From contig JAODUP010000487.1 in NCBI GenBank assembly GCA_025642065.1, positions 1 to 64,000 on the forward strand: 64,000 nucleotides of DNA, read 5' to 3'. The notes under the pieces were generated by a model. That model saw only the letters and a list, made by a program, of their open reading frames with translations, was not told the origin of the DNA and did not search any database. Shown in pieces: positions 23,500-34,193 of this stretch. The DNA comes from Paralvinella palmiformis. Its lineage: Eukaryota; Annelida; Polychaeta; Terebellida; Alvinellidae. Both the position numbers and the translations under genes were made by a program. The number at the start of each line of letters is the position of its first letter. Positions within the stretch are counted from its first letter, which is position 1.

Positions 23500-26240
23500 A
23501 TGGAGTGGAAACTTAGGAAGGATAAGAAAGTCTGAAAAGGTGAGTTTTCAGATGATAACGGAAATAAACGATACTATTTGATGACTTAACATGTTCAGGG
23601 AGTGAATTCCAAAGAGTAGAGACAGCAAACCCTGTGAACAGACAATAAGTGAAAACCAGATGAACGGAGCACTCTGGGCTTGGATGTTAGAGAAAGCATG
23701 GAAAATAGATACGAAGGTTCTCCAGAAGAAAGAGTTTGATAGGCAATGGTGCAGAGTTTTTAAATGATGTGAGATTGAACAGGTACCCATTAAAGAGATT
23801 TCAGAAGAAGAACAGAATGGAAAAAAAACGAGGAGACCGTGTGACAACCCTAGCTAAGCAATTCTGAATACACTGAAGTTTTAGAATATCCTTAGATGCG
23901 ATGTTATAAAGAAGTGAGTTGCAGTAATGAAGCTTACTAGTAATGAATGCTATAGCAATGATTTTGCGACTGAAATAGAAATATAGCGACGAATGCGGCG
24001 AAGGTCAGAAATATGGTAGAAGCAGCAGCGACATGTCAGAGAATATCTTTTCTGAAATTAAAATCGCTATCAAATGTAACACAAATATTACGTATAGTGT
24101 CTGATGATGGTGTGGTGGTATGATTAAGAATCGGCGTAGGGAAGTAACGAGTAAGTTTGCTGCGTTGTCTGGATGTACCAATAATGATGAAATCTATATT
24201 GTTGGCCTTGAGCCTGTCTTTTATTTGTCATCCAGCCAGATATATTACTGAAACAGTCACCCGGCTGTTTAATGGAAAGATAAGTGTCTGCTGTAGATAA
24301 AGCCTCATGAATACTCGCGTGTCATCTGCATATAAATGATGGTCTAATTTGTGGCTGTGAATAAGAGAGCTTAGTGGTGTGATATATAGAGTAAACAGCA
24401 GTGGTCCAAGAAGAGAGCCTTTGGGCCCCGCAGGATAAAGGCACTGCTTTGAAAAACAGGTTCTTATTTTTACTGATTAAAACCTATTTAGTACGAATGA
24501 GCGGATCCAAATGAGTGCTGTGCCCGATATGCTATGTTAATCAGAGAGTTAATCTAGAAGGAGAGAGTAATCAATGGTCTCAAAAACTCCAGATAAATCT
24601 AATAGTGTTAGTGGAATGACCTTTCCTGTGTTCATGTTTAGGGATATATCATTGTGAACTTTCAGGAGAGCAGTTTATGTAGAGTGAATGCGTTTGTAAG
24701 CAGACTGAAAAACAATAGACAAGTGATTACAATTTAAGTGAATGTTCAAACGACCGGATACGACTTTATCTAATAGTTTAAATATGAAAGATAGATTAGA
24801 AATATGTCTATAGCGGTTTAGGGCATTGACTGCTAAAGATGTTTTCTTAAGAAGGGGAGTTTAGATGGGCATGTTTAAAATGAGACGGGAACACTTCGGG
24901 GCGTAGTGAAAAAATATTATCTTTGTAATTGTAAGAATTGGTGTGTGAGGACAAGATATTAGCAGACATGCAGGGATAGGATAAAGTTCATAGGACTTAT
25001 TAGGCAATGCTATAATTCGTTAAGCGATTTCAATAAGTGAGGCTGGTTCAAACATTGTCCAAGGGTGGTGTACAATTGGAAAATCAATATTACAAGTAAA
25101 CGTACAAACTGGCAAAGAAGCATGAATTTGGGTGATCTAATCCTTGAAATGTTTGGAAAAAGAATTGCAGAGTGAGTTTGTTGATCATAATCGGGCAGAG
25201 AAAAACAGAAGCCTTTCTATGGAGAGTCCTATGTATACTGTTTCAGGGTTGTCGAGGATTGTAAGAGTTGTTGGAGATCTTGTTCCTATAAAAGTCAGAT
25301 TTATCTTTAGTCATGATTTTATCGCAGAAATGGCACTGTTTAGTATGCCTATATCTGTTAAGTTGTGTGCGTTATTTCCTTCATATGCTTTTAAAATATC
25401 GGCGACGCACTTTGGCATTCATAATTTCAGGGGACATCCAAGGTGAAGGTGGTTTAATTGTTACGGATTTGTTTCTGACAGGTGCGTGTTTGTCGAATAA
25501 AAGTTTAAGTTTAGTGTGGTATTGTTCATATAATTGTGATAAGTCAGCTTTAGGGTTGGTGATAAGTTCAGATTTTACTATGTCATCATTAAATGCAAGA
25601 ATGTCAATGTTATGAGTATACCGATAAAAAATATTACACTTAGAGTCAACTGGATTATGTTTAAATGTTATTTCTGCTATGACAGTGAAATGATCCGATA
25701 AGCCATCTGAGGCAGTTAGTGTGAATATAGTTAGGTGTAGATCGGGTTATGAGGAGATCAAGCCAATGACCATGATTGTGTGTGGAGAAAGAAAACGTGT
25801 TGTTTTAAGTCAAAGGTGGGTAAGATGTCATTAAATGTGGCTATAGCAGTAGACTGTGAATTCAAATGAAGGTTGAAATCATCAACGATGACAAATTCAG
25901 GATGAATAGTAACTAAGTTTTCTAGTTAATCATGAAAGTCAACAAAGAAGGATGTAGTTATTACAGGAGGGCGATAAAGACATAGAAAGTAACCAGTAAA
26001 TGACCAGTCAGAAATTTCAATGCAGATAACCTCAAAACTAGAATCGATCTGGACATAATAGGACTTTACTTTAAATTGATTGGATACCAGATAGACAAGA
26101 TCAACACCACATAGTCAAGTGTGACGTGGTTGTTGGCAAAAGGAAGAGTAAGGGGGGCAGATATAAAAAATTGAAGAGATTGTGTCATGAGGGCTAAGCC
26201 AAGTCTCAGTGAGAATATGGATTCATATGGGTGTCACCTG
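23500..26240 (-). mobile_element. LINE (EN-RT, CR1/L2-like), decayed but nearly complete order
   Basis: On the minus strand the order is that of a non-LTR retrotransposon. The endonuclease start is ILTETWLSPHD (about 26215), followed by YRPPVITTSFFVDFHD, FVIVDDFNLHLNSQS and HGHWLDLLITR. The reverse transcriptase follows, with GPKGSLLGPLLFTLYITPLS and LYADDTRVFM (near 24310-24440). The C-terminal region is RRYISISVAKSL, with AFSNIQAQSAP and LWNSLPEH-like sequence near 23580-23700. The YADD catalytic pair is intact, but frame changes and stops occur throughout the endonuclease and the 3' RT part. The short plus-strand frames at 25144-25615 are its shadows. Confidence 0.75.
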
Positions 26241-26244
26241 CTAG

Positions 26245-26885
26245 TAGTATACAAATAGTAAGAAAAATAATACGAGATTTAATAATAGGCATAAGACTGC
26301 GAGGAGGTGGGAAGGTTATCACTTTGGTGGAACTATTTGACTTTAACATAAAAACAGTTTCCCAGATCGGATCCGAGATATAGTAGGCTAAAATATAGTA
26401 TTGGGACAACTTTGATATCAACATAGGGTAACGGAAAATGGTTAGGTAAAATGACAAGTTCCATACAATGTAGATACAAGTGATGAAAATGAACAAATAT
26501 TGGAAATTAAATTTCCTATGAAGGTAAGCGGGACAATATGCCATGGTTCAGTGTGAAAATTACTAGAACACCGATAAAAACAGAAAACTGGCTTGGAAAA
26601 CCACCAGAAAAACATCTACTTGAACAGACAATAAATGAATTATGAATACTAAGATGTAGACAAACTTTAATAATATTTCTTTTGCGAACACCAGCGAAAA
26701 AGCAGGAAATGCTTTATACTTCTATCAAACACTGACATTTGTTTTTATTATCATGTGCTTTTGATTGGCTTAGATGTTTCCTGTTAGTGCTAAACAAACT
26801 GCTTAAACGACATAATTAATTAGCATGTAAACTGGATTTTATTCAGTTGAAAGATAAATGTGTTAAACAAGAACTATTAATTTAT
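26245..26885. other. Intergenic, nothing recognised
   Basis: Sequence upstream of the LINE. Open frames here are short and unrecognised. Confidence 0.3.
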
Positions 26886-26886
26886 G

Positions 26887-26889
<3 letters not shown>

Positions 26890-26929
<40 letters not shown>
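26890..26929. repeat. (TA)n microsatellite
   Basis: A TA run of 40 bases. Confidence 0.97.
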
Positions 26930-26931
<2 letters not shown>

Positions 26932-27287
26932 ATATATTAAAATATGTTAATAGCTTTAGGTAACATCCATTTATCTTAGAACGATGTTGTCAAGTGAGAT
27001 GCTTTTTATGTCCTTCCGCTATTTGTACGTAGCCTGCATGTAGCCGCTTTCCTGTGGGCGTGACATATTTGTCGCGTACGAAAAGCGAATTAGCTGGTTC
27101 CCACAGGTTGATGAGTAGACCAGACACATGCTTAGGTATACGCACACATCTATCAATATGTGGAGGTATGGAACATTTTATTTTTAGATTAATGTATTTG
27201 TATTTATATTTATGGAGGTAGGTCTCGAAGGGTGTTTAGATAAGTTGATGCTCTGTACCTGTTGCCTCTTTATATGTACCCTAAAAC

Positions 27288-27316
27288 ACACACACGCACA
27301 TACACACACACATGCG

Positions 27317-27369
<53 letters not shown>
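27288..27369. repeat. (CA)n-(TA)n compound microsatellite
   Basis: An interrupted CA run (27288-27343) is followed by a TA run (27344-27369). Confidence 0.95.
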
Positions 27370-27582
27370 TGAAGTTGACGGAATTTTTATCAACAACATG
27401 ATATACAAATCGTTTCTGTCATTGATTGATTGGGTGCGTGTATGAGTTATTTAATCACATTCAACGACAGATCAGCAGCAAAATATTATATAATAATACA
27501 GTATATTGCACCTTAGTTATATAGTACTTTAGTTATGTATGTATGTACGTATGAGAGAGATAGGGGCAAAGAGAGAGAAAAA

Positions 27583-27589
<7 letters not shown>

Positions 27590-27631
<42 letters not shown>
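27590..27631. repeat. (AG)n microsatellite
   Basis: About 21 AG units, preceded by a looser GA-rich stretch from 27550. Confidence 0.95.
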
Positions 27632-27632
<1 letters not shown>

Positions 27633-27894
27633 GATCGATATTCTGAATGTTCATTACAAGGGCGATATTATATTCTAATTTTAATAGTAATATAACTAAT
27701 TATCTGTTTAACACAATGAAGTAAAGGAATATAAGTCACAATTATGTCATTTAGATTTTTATTCTTACACATTCGGTGGCCTTAAAGTGAGTTTGTTCAT
27801 TTCGATATATCAGTAGAATACATCTGTGTTTATAATATGTTTTTCTTTTCCCTAATATGTTTATATATATTTCTTTACTAGTCTCGTTATCGAA

Positions 27895-28055
27895 CCCCAT
27901 CTCATTGCCTTCTAACCCAGGTTGGATGAAAAACTCTTCCTACCATAGTTTCACGGCCGGGATTCCAACCTCCGACCTCCCTCACAGCATGATCATAACC
28001 ATCGGTAAATAGTCTAACGCTCTGCTCATGAGGCCACCGAGGCGGTGCTATTAAT
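27895..28055 (-). mobile_element. tRNA-derived SINE
   Basis: On the minus strand GGTGGCCTCATGAGCAGAGC resembles the pol III A box of a tRNA. About 60 bases later GGTTGGAATCCCGGCC resembles the B box GGTTCGAATCC. The spacing fits an internal pol III promoter, and a non-tRNA body follows. It does not fold as a proper tRNA, so SINE is preferred. Confidence 0.65.
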
Positions 28056-28059
28056 TGTA

Positions 28060-28925
28060 GGTTAGAGGTATGCTTATCAAGCACCCCAACCGATAGTCTA
28101 TAAACCCCAGAAGAGGTAAATCTGTTTAATAAAAAAGCATTTATCGCTTATATCAATCACGCTGGACCACTCTTCAAAGCGTGCACAGTTCTTGCCTTGT
28201 ATACAGCAACGCACATTAAATGTATTGACTTGTCTAAAGCTCTGAAAATCTCACCCCACCCGTAAGGACAGCAGGACGACAAACTCGGCAAAACGTATAC
28301 AAACCAGGCCAAATTATTCCTCATCGTTCCTCGAACGTAATTTCCACAAATTATGTGTTCATTTAGTATTTACATATCGTGACACTGACGACAAAAATAG
28401 ACTGAAGCCAGAACTGCGTGCACATCTCATTAGACAGCGTGTACGCCTCTCGACGCGAGATTCCTCTCTGTACGTCATGCTTCACTCGGTCCTATAATTG
28501 AACTATTTAGGATGTCGCCAGAAGACGGTCATCTATGACCCGCCAACACACACCGCAACATATCCAGAATTGATTGAGCGAAGTTTAAAAGAACCATTTA
28601 AAAGCGCCAAATATATTACATAAATAATTCAATCATACATGGATCTGGGGAAGTGATAAGGATTGCTCTTTTCTATAACCCCCCCCCTTCTAGTTTAGTT
28701 GAAGCACAGGTAATTTGACTTGGAGTATATTAAATATCAGGTTATGTCGGGTCAGTATGATCTGAATTGTCAGATATTTTATATTATTCGTGAACAGTTT
28801 GAAACATCATATTGATATTCGTGTCCCCCAGCGTGAAGTTGGAGTGGTCCATTTCTATATATTTAATACACGCACCTCACGGTTTCAACCTGACGGGCGA
28901 AGCCTTAATTGTTGCTACTCATTAG
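28060..28925. other. Intergenic, nothing recognised
   Basis: No gene, repeat end or motif could be supported before the duplicated H1 block. Confidence 0.35.
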
Positions 28926-28927
28926 AA

Positions 28928-29793
28928 AAGTAGGCATACCTTCAACTAATTCTGAAAGCAATGCGCACCAAGACAGCGATAACTCATTTTACATTTTTAA
29001 CATACGTTTATTACAAAGCTAAAACAAAATCATGATTCGGATAACCTCCTGAGCCGGCTAATGTCCTCTAGGAGGAACGATGATTACAAAACACGATGCA
29101 ACAGTCAGCGATCATTACATGATCATCACACGATCAAATGGACACTTGGTTGAGGCGCCTCAATTTCCATGCCATTTCTACAAACACACAACACATACGA
29201 TGATATGAGATGAAGCGATGTTCATTCACTGTGAACTTTCTCAATTCTTGGCTGCGGCCTTCTTCGTCTTGGAAGCGGTCTTCTTCGGTTTTGTTGTCTT
29301 CTTTGGTTTAGCGGCAGCCTTCTTCGGCTTGGAGACAGCCTTCTTTGGCTTGGAGGCACCTTCTTTGGCTTTGCATCTTTAGCCTTCTTTGGTGACTTCT
29401 TTTTGGGACTCTTTGCCTTCTTCTCGCCAGCAGGCTTCTTTGCCTTCTTTGGCTTGGCTGCCTTTGGCTTCTTCACCTTCTTTGCCTTGGCTGGCGACTT
29501 CTTGGCAGCCTCACCAAGACGGAAGCTTCCAGATGCACCACTTCCTTTCGACTGCTTCAGAGAACCATTCTTCACACCAGCACGGAGAGACATCTTCAGG
29601 TGTTGGTTGATCACTTTCTCGTCATGGCCAACATTGTAATTCTTGGCGATATATTTCAATATCGCTTGACGAGAGGAACCACCACGTTCCTTCAAGGCAG
29701 TCAACGCAGCCTTGATCATATCGGAATATTTTGGATGATTTGCTGGCTTCTTTGGCTTAGCGGCAGAAGCCTTCTTCTTTGGTGTATTCACAT
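28928..29793 (-). repeat. Duplicated H1 block, right copy
   Basis: Partner of 611-1497. Sequence identity appears very high over the coding region. The outer 3' part (28928-29060) is diverged and holds small indels relative to the left copy. Confidence 0.85.
29007..29012 (-). terminator. Putative poly(A) signal of H1
   Basis: TTTATT on the plus strand reads AATAAA on the minus strand, about 210 bases after the H1 stop. No canonical histone 3' stem-loop was seen between them, which suggests a polyadenylated, replication-independent type of mRNA. Confidence 0.5.
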
Positions 29794-29800
29794 CAGACAT
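29222..29800 (-). CDS. Linker histone H1, complete 5' end, tail frameshifted
   Basis: Linker histone of about 190 residues that would bind linker DNA in the nucleus. It starts at ATG 29798-29800 ([18 protein letters not shown]). The winged-helix globular domain runs from about residue 23 to 97 ([64 protein letters not shown]). [10 protein letters not shown]-rich tail follows. Compared with 951-1497, one G is missing between 29357 and 29358. After KDAKPKKV the frame therefore shifts to [11 protein letters not shown] and related arginine-rich residues, ending at TGA 29222-29224. The shifted tail is still strongly basic, but arginine/proline-rich instead of lysine/alanine-rich. A TATA box lies upstream. 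The deletion may be a real mutation or a base-calling error; the rest looks functional. Confidence 0.88.
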   Translation of the reverse strand: MSDVNTPKKKASAAKPKKPANHPKYSDMIKAALTALKERGGSSRQAILKYIAKNYNVGHDEKVINQHLKMSLRAGVKNGSLKQSKGSGASGSFRLGEAAKKSPAKAKKVKKPKAAKPKKAKKPAGEKKAKSPKKKSPKKAKDAKPKKVPPSQRRLSPSRRRLPLNQRRQQNRRRPLPRRRRPQPRIEKVHSE

Positions 29801-29910
29801 GACGACGACGGCTGGTTTTCTTCGGATCGCTTCTTCTATCTAACAAATGCTCATAAAAGTGCTAGCTAACTCAGTTCAGACGAATCCTGTTTAAACCGAG
29901 GCGCCAGCTC

Positions 29911-29920
29911 ATTTATATAG
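29911..29920 (-). promoter_or_regulatory. TATA box of H1
   Basis: On the minus strand CTATATAAAT lies about 110 bases before the H1 start codon, so initiation would be expected near 29885. About 80 bases further upstream, TAACACA (near 29998-30004) resembles the H1-specific AAACACA box. Confidence 0.65.
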
Positions 29921-30493
29921 CCAGCGCGCGGATGTGATAGTGACACCCGCTCTTTAGCGCGAGCCAGCCAGCGCTTATTTTTCTGCTTTTCGATTTGTGT
30001 GTTAGTGCACCTAATATTTATCTATTTTTATTGCCCCGTATTATTTATTTTGGCGTAATTATTATGCGATCCCATTCCTCATTAAAGGTGATATACAGCC
30101 GGTGTAGTAAGACTCAACTTGTGGATGCTAAATGCAACAAAACCGTCTGTGAACTGCGCAGTTGGTCGCCTAAAGGGAGTTACTTCATCAAATAACTTGT
30201 TTATTATGAAAATTATGATTAATAAAATTTCTTAAAATATAATTATCGGCAATTTCGATGTCTGTCAAAGACAGCCCGAGATATATTACCAGGCTGCGTT
30301 GTGTAGAAATCGAACTGCTTTCGGTTTAACAAAGGCTACTCAAGCACACGGACAGCATGTGTACCCCATTGTTGCCGTCAGAATAGGAGCTTCACACAAA
30401 CAGTGAAGTCGTTTGTGTTGGCAAATGTGAACGCGTCTATTATGGAAACACTGGTGGGGTTATCTCTAAATCATATCTGTATATAATTAGTCG

Positions 30494-30751
30494 ATGATAG
30501 TTAACAAATGGCCGATGTATGTTATATCTATTAAATATCTAAGGAAAAAGAACATAAGCGAAAACTTATCGAAATTAACCAAAAGTTTATACACGAAATG
30601 TGACGAATGTCTTCTCAACTTTTGCGAATTGGCTGAATGGTTTGGCTTATTTGTTTACGATGAACAAATGATATCGCTTATAAATAGACCTTTTGTCACA
30701 CGAAAAGTTGCAGAAGAAGAGTTAAAAACTTTGAGAAAAATCAATAAATAA
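30494..30751 (+). CDS. Small hypothetical ORF (85 aa)
   Basis: An ATG-to-stop frame of 85 residues, rich in Lys, Leu and Glu, with a Cys pair (YTKCDECLLNFCELAEW) and a charged C-terminus (KVAEEELKTLRKINK). The composition is less biased than most chance frames here. There is no domain I recognise, no promoter evidence and no nearby exon. It lies about 0.7 kb from the divergent H1 promoter. It may be chance or a remnant of a mobile element. Confidence 0.2.
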   Translation: MIVNKWPMYVISIKYLRKKNISENLSKLTKSLYTKCDECLLNFCELAEWFGLFVYDEQMISLINRPFVTRKVAEEELKTLRKINK

Positions 30752-30754
30752 ATC

Positions 30755-31095
30755 AAAATTTTGATTATATAAGTCTTAATATGTCTTAATTGTGCTAGGA
30801 TTTATTGGTTGTCTGAAACAATTTGCTTCCACGTTTCTAAACCCTCTACACCAGTTTGTGTTTTTCATTTGTGTGTGCATTTCATGTGTTTCATACTTTC
30901 CCCATGAATCGCTTATACATATGACATATTACAGTGACTTGCTATGGAAATGACAGACACGCATACACATGATTAGCCAACAGATATCTGTTTATGTTTG
31001 GTATATTAATTTCGTTATAAGCTTAATTAATTAGTAAGAAATTGAGTTAGGAGACTTAATTTGTTTTGTTTGATTAATTACACTAACGCCCCCCC

Positions 31096-31129
<34 letters not shown>

Positions 31130-33260
31130 ATTTTCCATCTGCACACTACATAAAATACACAGTATGTTTATTTCCTTAAACTTCGATTTACATCAGGTAT
31201 AATTGTACCTCATTGAATGACCACAAAATAGGCGCTTTCTTTGATCCCTAATGAAATAATAAATAGTAGAAAATAAACAGCAAACAAACTGAAAACACTA
31301 TCGCACCGACAACACAATAACTCACACAGGTACGTGTCGCATATACAAAGAACCCCCCCCCCCCAACAAACCCCGTTAACACAAGATTTCCACATTTAAC
31401 ATATTTTCTCTTTTAATTAAATGTATGTCAATCATTTCTACAAAATACCATAATTAGCTTGTTATGTTCTTATAGTGTTTACCATCCTGAACAGGTAAAC
31501 TACTAATGATGAATTAAGTTATATCTGGAATCATTATCTGTCAATAGTTGGTCGATTAGAAAATTTACCAGTTTCAAATTCACATTTTTATTTCAGATCA
31601 CATCCATATAATTATAGTTCCAGCCGATTAAAAAAAAAACCTCCAGATAACAGATCAATTAACAAGACTTAATACTAAATAAATCTGTATGCGTAGGTGT
31701 AATCAGTAATTTCGAATAAACTTACTTTTATATCATTCTAAAGTCGCTAACAAAATAACAGCTGGGATCATCACCAATGAACTTAAGATGTACCAATATA
31801 CATTTCTAAACAAATTATGGCACACTTGGTTACTAAAGATACCCTGTTGGTTTCTACAACAGAATAAGTGAAACACAGATCGGTAAAACAAAAGGGGTGA
31901 GAAATATTTCACTATTTAATGAAACACATGACACAACATTGTAACATAACACAGGACAGACAACCGACGAGCAATTCTGACAATCTCACAACGCAATAAC
32001 AAAACATGTCTACACAGTTAATGTAACAATAACCCATCTAGACTGCAGTCTAGTCTCTGGCAGGATGTAAACAACTGGTAGACGTGGTTCAAATCAAAAA
32101 CAAAAGGAGAGTACAGTACAACTCCATCAACGGTGGTCAAGCAGACTGTGATCAACACCAACCACTGGGAACCACTAACAACCAACATTAATACATAGAA
32201 ATACAGACAAACCAACGAAGTATGAATACATCTAATTGAGACGCTCTTAACTGATAAATTTGGTGTTGAACATGTGAAGGCCAAATATGTGCGAATACAA
32301 TTAATTCTCAACCTTTATACAAATTCATCAACAGTCCATTAATTTAGTTGCCAATTGAACAACAATAAATAAATTACAACTTCGCCAATTCTTGATACAC
32401 TATAGTGATTTCTTCATGTTAAATAAATTAGGTTAATTATATGTTAAAATATGGAAGCAAGTGAGCTAATGCCAAACAGAACATAGCTGACCCAACTCCA
32501 GCTGAACAGAATTTATAAAATTCCTTGTCTGCATCAACTTTCCCCATTATAGTTGAAGACACATTGAGAAGAGAACAAAACCCATATCTCAGTGTTGACC
32601 TTTTAATGACTGATGGTTAATTTCCAGCAACAGATGAATACTGACATAGAAAGTTAAATGATCAGACCTGATTATATGCAATAAGATTTCACCGACAATT
32701 GTAAGTTATACAAGTAGAAAATCATAAGTACTTCCTCTACAGCAGATAGCATTTGGGGCATGGACAGAGAACAAAATAATTCAATTTATAAAATTTACAA
32801 CACATAGAGCATTTAGAGCCTGAAATTATCGGCAGCTGAAGTGAAGCGACCACATATTTCTCTTCTTTGCTGTCCAATATTGAACACAACATGCCCAAAA
32901 CCAATCAATTTAATGGGTTAATTGGAGTATGAATGTAAAAAAGATGAACAAAGTTGGAGTTAGACCCCCATCACCTGGTTAATTTATACCAGTGTCATTT
33001 GGTGGCAATTAATGTGAACTCGGGTCAATAGTTTTTGGTTCTGGTTCGCCGAAGGTCATCAGCATTGTGGCACCTGACTAGTCGGGCAAACCACCACTCG
33101 ATCTCTTAGTGACTATCTTTGCCCGCGTGACATGAAGCACACTGACGACCATTTCAACTTTACATCTTTTAATTATTAATTCCTAAAACACATTGAAGAG
33201 GAAAGGTCTTTTCCGAACCTGACCACCAGCCACGTTTTGCAGTGGATGAAGTTATCAACA
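30755..33260. other. Intergenic between H1 and the ATPase 3' end
   Basis: No gene is recognised. It holds short low-complexity patches: C-rich with (CA)n and (GA)n at 31089-31128, and a poly-C run near 31351-31362. Confidence 0.35.
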
Positions 33261-33262
33261 AT

Positions 33263-33268
33263 TTTATT
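33263..33268 (-). terminator. Candidate poly(A) signal of the P5B ATPase
   Basis: TTTATT on the plus strand (AATAAA on the minus) lies about 285 bases after the ATPase stop codon. It is the nearest canonical hexamer I saw; usage is inferred. Confidence 0.35.
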
Positions 33269-33551
33269 AACATCCGATGATAAAAATAGCTGATATACAG
33301 AGTTCAACAATGACTATATTATATACATTCAGTGCAGTCATTTAAATAAAATATGCTGCATCTCATTTGTCTCTCCAAGCAAAAATAAACTTGGTCCTAA
33401 AGAAGTGTAAATTAGGCCATAGAGTTAACATCACTGTTTCAGTCTCAGTTTCTTTATCTTTATCTTAACACCAATGCACGTTTAGATTTTCATGCACACA
33501 AAAACACACTCACACACATCCACACGCACATACACACACTAGCTGTTAATA

Positions 33552-34193
33552 TCACAAGCAAGTTTCTTTCGGTAAGTAGCATCTCTCAATACATCCACCA
33601 GCAATGTTGACCTCACCTTCTGTAACCAGTGTATTTGGTGCATCGGAACCTGGAACAACGAACTGATTGTCAAGAAGTGGTAAGGTTGGAGAGGTTGGAG
33701 ACCTTGGCATGTCTGTAATTGGGCCATTTTGGACGTTGTTCGTATCGGTGCTCGCATTATTGTCTGACAATGTGACCTTGTGTGGTGGGTGCATCGCATC
33801 AGGGGTGATCTCTGCTGCGTGTGACGAGTATCTCGATCCTGAGGAAGTCGTTGATTTGGTTCTTCTTCTTGATCTACCTGAGTGGCTGCGGAAGATGTTT
33901 CGATGGCTTCTGGCAGGAGTGTTGGAATGACTGGCATCACTCATGAAGTCGTCATCTCCCTCATCGTCATCGGTGTACTGAGGAACAGCACTATCCGGGA
34001 TGTTATGTGGTACACTACTCTCCAACTGCATTATCTCAGCTAGGCTCTGCGAAGTCTGCGAGACCGGTGGCCAGTTTGGTGAATCACAGATCTCCTGCTC
34101 TACACGGAGATACTTCAGATTTTTACGATCTCGCCGCATCTCCAGTGACTTCTGACATTTCTGCTGGAAAAAGTTGCTCTCCAAGACATAATC
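33552..34193 (-). CDS. ATP13A3: P5B ATPase terminal exon, long disordered tail
   Basis: 213 codons plus TGA at 33552-33554, with a TTTCAG acceptor at 34194. After a short helical start ([12 protein letters not shown]) it has an acidic patch ([11 protein letters not shown]), an Arg/Ser-rich basic patch ([19 protein letters not shown]) and Pro/Ser/Thr-rich sequence. There is no membrane segment. It is much longer than the cytosolic tail of vertebrate members as I recall them. Confidence 0.9.
   Translation of the reverse strand, partial: DYVLESNFFQQKCQKSLEMRRDRKNLKYLRVEQEICDSPNWPPVSQTSQSLAEIMQLESSVPHNIPDSAVPQYTDDDEGDDDFMSDASHSNTPARSHRNIFRSHSGRSRRRTKSTTSSGSRYSSHAAEITPDAMHPPHKVTLSDNNASTDTNNVQNGPITDMPRSPTSPTLPLLDNQFVVPGSDAPNTLVTEGEVNIAGGCIERCYLPKETCL

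Noticed and set aside
25144..25615. Two plus-strand frames of 100 residues
   Set aside because: Antisense to the decayed LINE.
27895..28055. Possible functional tRNA gene
   Set aside because: A- and B-box-like sequences are present, but stems do not pair well and similar degenerate copies occur elsewhere; a SINE is more likely.
29389..29639. Plus-strand frames over H1
   Set aside because: Same antisense shadow as at the left copy.
33667..33930. 87-residue plus-strand frame, and the minus-strand frame 33539-33940
   Set aside because: Shadows of the last ATPase exon in other frames.
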